Shown here one piece after another: positions 45,289 to 57,700 of a DNA stretch of 64,000 nucleotides. The stretch is from Nepenthes gracilis (taxonomy: Eukaryota; Streptophyta; Magnoliopsida; Caryophyllales; Nepenthaceae): contig BSYO01000035.1 of NCBI GenBank assembly GCA_033239525.1, positions 4,872,627 to 4,936,626 of the forward strand. Direction: 5' to 3'. Every line of letters begins with the position of its first letter. Within the stretch, counting starts at the first letter, position 1. Under the pieces are notes generated by a model. The model saw only the letters and a list, made by a program, of their open reading frames with translations. It made no database searches and had not been told where the DNA came from. Made by a program: the position numbers and the translations under genes.

Positions 45289-45702
45289 TAAAAAATAGAA
45301 AAAATATTATTCTTTAAATTTAAATTATTTATTTTAAATAAATAATTATAATTTAATTATTTTAAAAAATAAATAAATTAATTATTAAATTACAAAAATT
45401 CATAAATCAGGAAAATAATCCTAAACCCCCTCGTCTCCAACCGCCCCGTTTCTAGTTACAGGAAAATATCACATTGGCGTTATGAGATACTTGCTCTACC
45501 CATTTTCCTTTACAGATCGAAAATTCCTAACATAAATATTAAGTTCAGAATCGCCATCTAAATTCCTATGTAACAGCTTCAAAAATTTTGTAAATCTAAT
45601 AGTTAATCTCATCAAATTTTGACAATTCATATGGGACCCATTTCAAGCTAGGCGGTCCCACTGGCAGCCTGGCGGCTGCTGAATGCTGCAGAGTTGCCGG
45701 CA
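45289..45702. other. Downstream flank of MTA
   Basis: Noncoding; expected to contain the MTA 3' UTR. I could not place a poly(A) signal with confidence. Confidence 0.5.
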
Positions 45703-48700
45703 TCAGTTCATCATCTCGACATCTTGGCCCATAGGCTTCTCTTCGGACGCATAGCCTCCTTGCGAAGGAGGCGGCAGCTGAGCAAACTGTGGCGGCACCT
45801 GTTTAAATTCTCCGGCAAAGGGGGCCCTCATTTGAGTGGCATTGGCATCCACTTCTATGGCAAAGCTCCGGGGAGGCGACGGAGGCTGTATCTCAATGTC
45901 AGGGTACGCAGCCCTAAACCTAGCCCGGAGCCCTTCATCTACAAGCCTCACCCCATTCAGCTGATTCCCCAGCGACAACCACCTGACAAAGCGAGCGTGC
46001 AGGAGTTAACAGTCGTGTTCGGTTTAACCTTTAATGAGAAAAACCGTAGAAGACTATAAATCTGTGGATAGGAAAACTATTGAAACCAACGAAATGTACT
46101 CTCTTTGATTTATATGGTGTCAAAGTATGGAAATTCTAATTTTCTTATCAATGGACACACAAAGTTCACTAGAAATTTTCATGGTTTTTTTTTCTTATTT
46201 TTTCTTTTTGTTAATCAAGCATAATGTGCTTTTAAAATCACTCAATTTTACACAGATTTACTGAGTTTTACGCATTAAAAAGGGGATACCAAAAATTGTG
46301 AACCGAAGCAAGAAGCTTGTCCACAACAACAAAGTACATTGGGACATCATCGTTATAAAGGATGGCGGTAGGGGTATTCTTTGGAAGCCCTTAGATAACG
46401 TGACTTCTCAACCATCCATTTATACTAGCGGGACTATACAAAAAATAGATGAATGGATTATAAGGCTTCATGTCACCTGAAGATATCCCTAGAATATTTT
46501 TCTGTCATAAAATGCAAATGAAACACTCATGAATGCTGGAAAGACTGCATTATGATGTACATAGTTCCAGAACACAATTTTTCACTTTTCATCTTTATTT
46601 TAGGATGAGAAAGCTGTTAGGGGAGGCACATTCTAATGACATAGAATTCTGTCCGTCCATCCATCCATGCTAACAGTCCCACAGAAGAATAAATGGATGG
46701 ATAAATGCCACATCACTAGAAGGAATCCCCCCAAATCTTCCTCTTCCATAGGACCACTTTGTAGTTTTTCATCTACATTTTAGGATGAGGAGAGTTAGTG
46801 GAACATCATCGAATGACATGAAATCTCATCCATCTATGAAAACTAATAAGTCTATTGAAGGATAGATGAATGAGTGCACATCACTTCACTTGAGTGTGTT
46901 CCAAGGGTGTTTCCTAAGCTCTCTTCCGAAATACAATTTTTAATTGTTCATCTTCATTTTAGGGTGAGAGGCATCCCGGGAAATCATTAAGACACTGTCA
47001 GATGATATGATATCCCATCCATCTATAAAAACTAACAGGTCCTTAGAAAAATAGATAGATGGATATTCACCACTTTATCCAAGGGTGTTCAATGGTGTTT
47101 CCCAAACATTTCTCTTCATTTTAGGGTGCATGGACATGACATCCCAACCCATCCATAAAAACCAACTGGCCCACACAAAAAATAGATGGATAGATGAGCT
47201 CCACTCAATTGAGGGTGTTCTAAGGGTGTTCCCAAAACATGTCTCTTCTGAAATACAAATTTTAATAGTTCATCCTTATTTTAGGGTGAGTGGTGTCTAG
47301 AGAAAACCCTTTAATACCATCGAATGACGTAATATCCTATCCATCTATAAAAACTAATAGGCCCACACAATAATAAATAGATAGATGGGCATCACTTCAC
47401 TCAAGGATGTTCCAAGGGTGTTTCCTGACCGTTTCTCTTCCTAAATACAATTTCTTGCACTTCATCATCATGTTATGGTGAGTGGTGTCCCAAGGAAACC
47501 CCTTGGAACACCATCGGATGATATGACATTCAATTCATTCATAAAAACTAATGGTTCCACACAAGAATTTATTGATGAATGTGAACCACTTCACCTGAGT
47601 GTTCCAGGGAAATTCCCCAGAGATTTCTCTTTTGAAACACAATGTTTATTTGTTCATCTTCATTTTAGGTTGAGTGGCACTAGGACCAAGCCCATTGGGA
47701 CATTATTGGAAGACATGACGATTTATTTATCCACAAAAACTAATAGTTGCACAGAAGAATAGATTGATGGATATGCATCATTTCATTTGCGGATGCTTCC
47801 CATACATTTCTCTTCCAAAATATGACTTTCAATTGTCTATCTTCATTTTAGGGTGAGCGGCGTTAGGGGGAAACCCTGGGACATTATCGGATGATGTGAT
47901 ATCCCATTTATCCATTCATACTAACAAACCTCAAAAAATAGATGGATAGATGTATGACACACATCACTCCATGAATATCTCCAGACATGTTAGAAGCAGA
48001 TTTTAGGATCATATGAAAATTGAAAAGAGCTCATTCAGGCATACCCTGCATGTGTGTTATGCATCCGAGCAAACAACTCCAGTTTCCTCGTCCTTGGGCT
48101 TATTCTCTCTAGCATAGGATACATCTGCAAGGAGAATCCATCAAAAAATCCATTAAAAAATCTCGATAAAGGAGGCATAGGTTCATCAGTCTATCAGTAA
48201 ATTTGCTCCACTGTCATTTGTAGGTCACAGGGCCAAACCATTACTATAAAAGAATAAGACTGGATGTATTTAATATTCCTCATATCCCATGATGCGAGAG
48301 TCTCATGCATTGAGCCGCTCTTTTTTCTTTTAAGTATGCAAAAAAAGGATCCCATGAGATGATATTCTAAATAAAATTCTTTTAAAAAATTGTGTGTGAA
48401 CGGATACTTGATCAAATGTCAATGTTTTAACTCAATCACTACTAAAATTTCTGAAGTGCAAGGCTTATGATGGGTATTTTTTCCATTTTCATAGAACTTC
48501 CCACAGTCAATTCAAGCATTTACCAAAGAATTTATTTGAAATCTGTTTATACGAAAGTGACAAAAAAAAAAAAAAGTGTCAATGTGAAGAACAGTTAAAA
48601 TTATTCATGTTCTTGCATAATAATAAAACCTAATTATTTTATTCTGAAAAAGGTCAGATCAATGAACAAAACTCTCGTTATGCGAGCAGTTCGAGAAAGA

Positions 48701-51700
48701 GTCAAACAACTTTAAGTTTATTATACATAATCTTATCTTGCATTATATACCGGAGAATGTTTTCACAATTTAAATTTGTGACCTTCAGATCACACAACTA
48801 CTCTACTTTGTATTATTTTACCCCCCTCCCAACACGCTTTTTCCACTATGGAATATGAATATTTCACTTGGAAGCACGGATGACAATGTCATATTGATAT
48901 CAATTTCGGCCATATTTATGAATATGTATCGACATTAGACATATCAACCATGGTTTGTTTTTTGTGAATGGAAACCGAGTAATGAAATATCAGCCAATAA
49001 TTTAAATATCGGTCAACATATTACCAATATGAAGGTTTATCGCGATTTTGTTACAATATTGGGAAATATTAGTATCAAGGGGCCGATACTGATATATACC
49101 AATAGCATTTCATGTTTGGGAGTCCTTAGCTTGAGGGAATACCTCATCTGGCTTACGGCTAGTCTCCCGAACCTCAGCTACAATAACGTCGGTGTCAATG
49201 TTTCGGTTAACTTCAGGATTTCCTTTGATTCCTACAAGGCAATGTTCCTTGCTGTGGTTAAGCCAATGACCAGTTCTCCCTGTCCTGATAATCCTCTGCA
49301 GCTGATTAGTCTTCACCCAAATGAGCTCTTCAACACGTTTATATCCCCAAAGTTCCAAACTGCAAGAAGAACAAGCAGAAAAATGGAAATCATAGTCAAA
49401 AGTGCAGAACTTTTATTTTTATTTTTTCAGTGGCAAGGCAAAAACTCATACACAGCTCAGGCTGGGTTGAACATTGACCTTTCTTATAATACAAAGCGAT
49501 TTTATAAAAATTATCATGGAGAATCAATACTTCCATAATTTCACTGCTTTCAGAACAGAGTAGGCTCAAAGCAATTCTATTAGGGTCTGTTTGGATAGCA
49601 TCATTAAAATTGAAATTTAAAAATTTAAGTTTAATTTCAAATCTATTGAAATTGAAATTGAAATTGGATCCAATTTAAATTCTATTATTTGAATTGTATA
49701 AAAAATTAAAATTATGAGAGAAAAATAGTATTAAAAAATAATTAATTTTTTAATTCATACATAAAAATTAAAAAAAATAGTCTAATACAAATTATTAATG
49801 TATAAAATTTATATTATATTGATGCGGCCTGGATCCGAACTTCGAACAGATTCGGGATGATCCGCTTGTCCTGGTTCTGGCACCATTCCCTGAGTTGGAT
49901 CCTGCACACCACTAAAAAGAACAGGAGGTCAGTGCATCGGGGAAAGTTATCCCACCAAAAACACTCCGACGCTCAAATTAGTAAACAGCCTTCGAAAGAT
50001 AAGAAGGTTTCTGAAATTGAAAATTGAGAAAGAGAGAGAGTGTGTGTTTGTATTTCCAAATGAAAGAAAGACGAGACTTTCTTCTTGAATCTGGAAGATG
50101 GGGAGGCAGTAAACGGCCGTGAGAGGCGCGCTTATATGCCTTAGGTTTTTTGAGTTGTCTAAGTAAGTGTTTGCGTAGTAGAAAGCGTCAATAATTGAGA
50201 GCGTAAGTCATTGAGAGCGTAGGTAACTGAAAGCGTTTGTAACAGAAAGTGTGCCTGGAATGGGAGTTCCAGGGCTTACTTATGGTTGAGCGGGCAATCT
50301 TCCTTCTTTAGAAGGAGTGATCCCTGTATGATTCGTTGGCTAGTATGCCTTTTAGAATTGATGCCAGTTGCCAAAAGGATAGTTTCCTGCCATGGCGGTC
50401 AGCGGCTTTCCAAATCGCTTACCTTCCTTCTGCGTTTTTTACCATTGGAGCGTCTCAATTAGCAGGAGATTGGGAAAATCGGGCGCCTTCCTTACAAGAA
50501 AGGCACCGATTTTGTCAATATCTGTTTTGGGAATTAGTAAAGATCGTGGAAATTGTCAAGAGAGCTGTTGCTGGCCGTCTGATGGATCATGGGCTTAAGT
50601 GGGCCTGGCTCGTAAAAGCCTTTTTATTTTTGACCTGTTGCTACAGTGATTCCGATCAACGCTCGCGTTGATCATTTGCACGCGCGTTAGCCGTCTTCCG
50701 GAGTCCGGACGGTCAACGATGGTGTTGACCGTCTTGGGCCTTTCACGCTTTGGGCCTTTGGGCCCTGTTGGGCCGTTTTTACGTTGACCGTTTGCCATTC
50801 CTTTTGGGCCTCCGTTGACCGTGGGCCAGCCCATATTCCAACGTACCCATCATATATAAAATCTCATTTTTTGATACAAATAATATTTTATAAATATATA
50901 TTTTTAGATAACGCTCTTTATTATGATATTAACTTTTAAGTTTTTAAATAATATTTATATATAAATTTTTAAAAATAAATTTAAAAATAAAATCATAGCC
51001 GACTCACTTTTACCCAACCCAAACAATTTAAAACATTTTATTCAATAGATCTCATCTTATTCAATTTTATAATATCAAATTGACAGATAATTTACAATCT
51101 CAAAGTTATAATTCTTTATTTTATCCCTATAAAATTACGAAGAACTATTCACTACTAATTTTCAATTCGAAAGAATTGAAACTGTTGCGTCCCAGGTGCC
51201 GGGTTGTTGTACGGATTAGGGAGTCTTCGGATTCCTAGTCTGATTTGGATCTCAAGCGGGTCTGGTCTCTGTCGCTATTAACTCGAAACCTCCACAACAC
51301 AAACTACAAACAAGATGTCAGATGTCGGCAGGATGTATCCCACCAAAAACACTCCGACGCTCAAGTCAGTGACTTCCCGCAATGAAGAGAAAGGGGCGCA
51401 CACGTAGAGGTGCGAAGGTAAATGTAATTTATGTGATGTGAATGTAAGTAAGCGAGAGTGCAGGACTCAATGAGCGGTTTGTGGGAGGCTAGGCTCCACA
51501 GTTGCACTGCAATAAGTGGCTAACTACATGTGCTCTTGAGAGAGGCTTTTGGAGTTCGACTTTAGGAGAGGACTTGAGATCAAGAGCTTTGGGAGCGTGT
51601 CTCAATGTCCAAGATTGAACCAGGGATCCCCCTTCCTATAGGAGGGGAAATTTATAGGCTCCATGAAGAGGAGCATTGGGCGTGAGAATCCCCCAGTAGG

Positions 51701-54700
51701 TGGAAAAAGGGGATTTGTCGGCCGCTAATCACTAGCGGTTGCTAGTGGCATTAGTTGTCGCTTAGCGATGGCGAGGAAACTGTCATGAGCTGCCAACTAA
51801 GCTTGGTCTATCTTTCGCACGAGGATTGGCTGGGCCATGGCCGGAAACTACGCGAGCACCAGCTGGCGGTGTTGACTCTCCTCCCATTAGTTGACTTCTT
51901 CTGACCTCAAGCCTGTCGTCCACAGCCGCATTAATGAGCTGCAGGGGGCGCTGATTGGTTGCGGCAATTGGGCTGCCACATAAGTTGCTGAGGATTCTGA
52001 GCCTTGCCAATTCGTGCAAGCTGACATTGTTGGGCCTTGCGGTCTTTGGGCCGTATCAATATTGGACCCAACAGAAACATAGAATTAAAATTTCAATTCC
52101 ATTTAATGTCAAATGACAAAGTTTGAATTAGATCTAGAATTCAAATTTCAATTTCAAATTCCGGGTGCAACCAAACAAGGCCTTTTTGTTTTTGGTCAAA
52201 TGATGGAAAAATATAGTCTAATACCGAAGATATAAGTAAGCTGCAGTGGCCAAGAAATTTATTTAGTGTGGTCAACAAAAAATTTTCAGTTTAATTATTA
52301 ACAAATTTATTATCTAATTCATAAAATAGTGTGGAATCAACAATTGGATGAGTAAGACAATTTAGCCAGAGTTTCGCTTTGACAAGGAGGAAGATTATTT
52401 TCACCACTGCATGATATGAGCTGACATAAGGCCCTAGAGCCTCACCGGATTATGGCCACTTCCATCCGGAATCCATAATTTAGGGCATGTTTGGTTGGAC
52501 TGTTGGGAGGTGCTTTTTGGATATTGGCCTATCGACAGTCATACCCTCATTTGGTTCACAAATAAAGATATGTGTGTGTGTTGTATTTGGAATAGTTACA
52601 GACAAATAGCAGAAGCACTATTCCAAAAGCTTACAAATATGAACTTTTCATCAACTTTTGTCGTTGCTTTCAGGGATTAATATAGATACCCTTTTTTTTT
52701 TTTTTTAAATTTTCAGGCCAAGGACACACCTCCATTGTTCTGTTGTTTTTCATTTTTTGGAGAAAAAATAAAAAAGTGTAATCCCTTTAAGAGTTTTTTT
52801 AAAAATTTTGACAATTCATGCGATTTAACTGTCACTTGAATATATAAATATCAATATACTATTTTTATTTTAATACTACTTTCCTTCAGTAAAAAAATAT
52901 TAGTTAATATATATTTGTTTGATCTTTTTTAAGTTTTATTTTGTACAGTTTCTTTTAAAAAAAAATAAGAGAGAGAGAGAGAGAGAAATGAACATATCAA
53001 ATAAAATAATTTATGTCCATGTGATCCTTAGACAATTCAATAATAGTTCGCAACATTAAACCAAAAAACTATTTTCATATTTAACGTCAACAACACAAAA
53101 CAACAACAAAATACCAAACAACCAACAACGACAACCAATTCTGAACAACCTCAATCAGAACCTTAGTTCATTGCAGTGAGCACACAGCCCAATTCACCAT
53201 AATAGATAGAAGAAGGGCTTGCTAACAACATTGTTCACACAACCCATCGTCTAATCCTCCCGTATGCTAATATGCTAGAGCCTCGTCTATCATATTATTT
53301 CATGAATTCAGTCAATAATGAGGTAGCAACACTGCTGTAAATATCGTCCGATATGTAGCGGTATCAAAACCTCCAATAATGTAACAATATTACAATATGT
53401 TGTCATATTGATGATATATTGACCAATACGGCTATATCAGTTAACGGTTTTTCAAATATTTTTTTCCTTCTGATATATCGGATAATGATACATATTGTTT
53501 AATATATTTGATATCGATATGGCCACAATCAATATTGATATTAATATTTTCATCCATGGGCAGAAAGAAACCATCAAGCAAAAAAATAAATAAATCAAAA
53601 TCAAAATGCAATAATTCAGAGCCAAGAAAAGAAGTTACCATTCACGTCCAAGCTCCATAGCTCGTCCAGTGACCCAAAGGAATATTAGACCATCAGTCTG
53701 CAACGCGGGAACATTAAGTGTGCGCATTTCATCATCGGCCATAGTCCCATAAGGCAATTCCATATGAATATCCCATGGTGGATCAGCCATTATAACTCCA
53801 AATTGCCCCAAAATATCCATTCTGAATTTCCGAATATCACAATTAATCCATTGTGCCTCACCAAGCTCTACCTCCGAACAATATTCAGCCCTCTGAGGTT
53901 TCAGTGGTCTTTGTGGAGGAAGAGCTGAAGCTCCCATTATCATGGGTGACACATCAGGTGTTGGGTCAAGCTCATAGTGTACGTATTTGCATGTCTGTTT
54001 AGGGATGACAAATTCCATTAAGATACAAAAAAAAGTCGTAAAGCGAATTGATAGGCTAGATCAGGGGGGAATCTAGCAATTTTCTTAGTGGGATAAATAT
54101 CTAATTTATCATAATCGATTAGTTAAACATGTTGGTTAATTGTATTTTAAATTTTGACAAAGTTGTCTTAAAATAATTAGGTTATATTTTTGGTAAAAAT
54201 ATAGTAAAAACTGGACTAGTCACTGATAGATAAATGAGTCACAACACTTAATAAATATAGTCTGGTCAATAAAAAGTGTCAATTGACCCCACTTCTCATA
54301 CACGGGATTTGCCCATAGGGAGGATGCATAGAAAGAGAAATGAAGTTCACCTTCATGTGACGGCATGTGTCAAGAAAAGAGCAGTCCCCCAAATTGATGT
54401 CAGTGTGTGGAGCAATTATGCGCCTAAAATGAACCTGAAAACAATTAAAGAAAAGAAGAAACAAACATTATCACCATAAATGTTAAGATTGAGATCATGC
54501 ACAATCAGAATGAGCGTAGAGCCACATGATCCATGTAGTGAGAAAAAGCTCTAACATAGGAAGATAGCATAAGAAAACTATATTGAATGAATAATATCGG
54601 TGAGATATGCATATGGGTTTGCACAATTTTTTTTTTAGCAAAGCAAAACAAATAGAATTAGGAGGGAATATTGGATGATATGTTCTACCCGGTCATACAT

Positions 54701-57700
54701 TGCAGTATATCGCCAACAAGCTCGGGCAGACATCATCTGTAGTTCCTTTTGATATGCATAACACAACAACTTGCACCCACTTTTGAATCAAGTTAGCCTA
54801 CTATAGCTTTTTTACAGGATTGATATGTTCTTTCAGTTCCACTTGCTAGGAATATGCCATATACTTTAAATTGTATCTTTTCAGACAGGGGTGACAAGGA
54901 ACATGTCATGACTTGATCAACGTCATGTAGCATAATTTAGTTGAAGGAGACCCTTGGCATAATGATAGAATTGTTTTCATGAAACATGGTGATCACAAGT
55001 CCAAGTCATGGAAATAACCTCCTAGATAATGCAATGTAAAATCATGTACAATAAACCAATAACTGATCTGACCTCTCTCAAATGCCTCTCATAATGAGAG
55101 CTTTGTATAACAGGCTGTCCTTTAGAGAGAGTATTTAGCACATCTCTATCTACGGATCCCATTATTCACTTACTTTGCATGACAAAAGGGCATTGCTAAT
55201 ATCATGAATTGCATGCCCAGAGCAAAAGTTGAATGAATAAGCAGTGACAAATAAGAGACATGCCATTTTCTCAACATAATATTATATACTCACCTTTTCA
55301 CATGCAAGGTAAGAACCAGATTTTTGTCGGCAATCCTCTTTTGTCAAGGCTGAGCAATACTCCTTCAGTTGAGAACCACCTTTTGTCTTAAACTGAGGGG
55401 ATTACAATTTGTGGGTGTTAAAATTACATAAATAATATATAAAACAAATTAAAAGGCCAATAAGCTACTTGAATATGCATCCAGCGGCAGTAAGATTAGT
55501 GAATAATGAACTTTGGGTGATATTAAACACCAATAAAGAAATTATATTTATAATCCTATAAACAACATGGAAGTTTTGTCATAGCAATGTTTTCAATTAA
55601 TAGACATACTACTAATTTCATAAACTAAGACAATGATTCTCAAGGATAAAAAAAAAAAAAAAATTCTCTCTCTTGTGTTTATAAGATCTCACTCAATTTC
55701 AATGCATTGGAATTTTTTTCTTTTTCTGGACAAGTATGGTTTCCATCTTTCATAGAAGAGAAAATTACATAAACTGTTTTAAAACGGCTAGCCAATATGG
55801 GTAGAAACATTATGCTTGTTTTAATCAAAACATACTAACTCCTGCTTTTTTAATACAAATTGGTGAATTTTTAAAAGAGATTTCCTAGCAATAGCTGAGA
55901 AAAGTAATGTTATTTCTATTAATTGCCACACAATGCATGCATAAGTAGCTTCAAATATGATAACTGAGCAGTTCAACATAATGTAAAAATAAGCTGCCCG
56001 TGAAATATAAGAGGTTTCGGAACAACTAAGAATAAGTCTCATGTTTATGAATAATAAACCATTGCAGCTGAAATTCAAGGGCCAATATTGCAGATTGTAC
56101 AAGGAACGGTTGGATGTGGCCCTTCATGTAATACCCGGATTCCCATTTGATTTATTTTAGATATATTTGTTACTTCGGATTAATTAGATGTGTTGAAAAT
56201 TAATTATATTTGGTGGAATTTTGAAGGAAATTAGATCAGCGGAGTGGTGCCTGAGTGCCAATTTCAGTAGACTTGCGCCCGAGGCCACGCTCGAGCGCCA
56301 AAAGCCGTGGGTTGGTGCTCAAGGCACGCCTGAGCTAGCGCTCGAATGCCATTTTGGCTATTTAAAGGGAGTAGCGCGCACTATGGGCATTTCGCGCAGC
56401 AGAAGAAAAAGAGAGGAGAGAGAGGAGAGGGAAGAGGAGAGAAAAGAAGAGAAGAGGTAGATCGAAGCATTCTTTTGTCAGATATACTTGGTATAAGGTC
56501 GAGGCAAGTATCTATAAACCCTATCATTGGTTTATTTCAATATTTAATAAGCTTTATATATGTTTTAGAGGTTTTATATACATGCACGATATTTTTATTT
56601 ACCTTATTTGTTTCCGGTAAACATGCACACCTTATTTACCGGTCAATTTAGGATTTTGTTCAGGTTTTGTAAATACTTGAGGATTTTGTGTATATTATGA
56701 AAAATGAGTAAATATTTAAGATAACATATTTTGTGTATCAGTATGTTTACTTGGAAAAAGTCATAAAAACCTACATGGACCGTACATTAGTACTCATATA
56801 CGTTGCCTGGGAATTGAGGTCTCTACTTTGTGATATGATTCGGATTCGGATATGTGATTTGTGACACATCTCCCGACAGGAAACCGTGGTTTCAGGCGGA
56901 AAAATTATGTAACTCCCTTTTCCACCAACAGGAAAAGGATTTATTTGTAGATGACTCACTCCGTTTGTATTTTAATAAGAACCATCATAAGAAAATTGAA
57001 CAGAAAACTAATATATTTTGACGTTCTAATATATGTACTAAATTTGATAATTGCACCCAAAATTGCAGATGGCAAAACATAATGAGCAAGTTCTTAATCT
57101 ACGGGAGACTGAGTACACCGATGGCCCTACCTATGGGTCTAAATAGTAGATGACTCTGGCTCAATGTTATCGGAGGTATGCATAACCCTTCCTTAAGTTG
57201 GTCTTGGGTTCTTTGGTTCTTCGATTAAGTGATACTTTATATTTTTATATGGATTTGTATTTGAACTTGATTTGAGATTCGCAAATTTACCATTAAATGG
57301 GATTTGGTTAGTCTTGTACATTTGAATATATGATTTGTTCCAGAACATGTTTCAGTTCATATGATTTTTATTCCAGCCTTTGTTCATTTATATGAGATTT
57401 GGATCCAAATTTTGATTCGTTCAGTTATATATTTCGTATGGATATGATATAATTCGGATTATGCAATTTGACTCCAGATCATAATTTGCTATGAGTACGT
57501 CCCGATGGGACTACATTTTGATTTGGTTTATGATTTGAGTATGAGACTATCCACATGACTTTCACTATCAGGTTTTCGAATTTGTGTACTATATTCGTTT
57601 TCAATTATGTTTACGGACCCTCTCTTTGTTTTCGGATTTTGTTATCTAATATATACATGATATGATACTTGCTGAGTTTTAAACTCATATTTCTATTTTT

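Larger units (their letters stand above)
49583..52182. mobile_element. MITE-like element (GGTCTGTTTGG ends) split by two solo LTRs
   Basis: The left end GGGTCTGTTTGGATAGCA and the right end TGCAACCAAACAAGGCC are imperfect inverted repeats. AAATTGAAATTT-type words fill the interior. Removing the two solo LTRs (49,820-50,852 and 51,183-52,073) and their duplications leaves about 666 bp. The ends recall PIF/Harbinger-like MITEs, but a 3 bp target duplication was not clear. In MTA intron 4. Confidence 0.5.

Noticed and set aside
47085..47762. Plus-strand open frames of 71-95 codons
   Set aside because: They are translations of the tandem repeat units in MTA intron 6.
56221..56651. Arg/Glu-rich open frames
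   Set aside because: Produced by the GA-rich tract inside the solo LTR.
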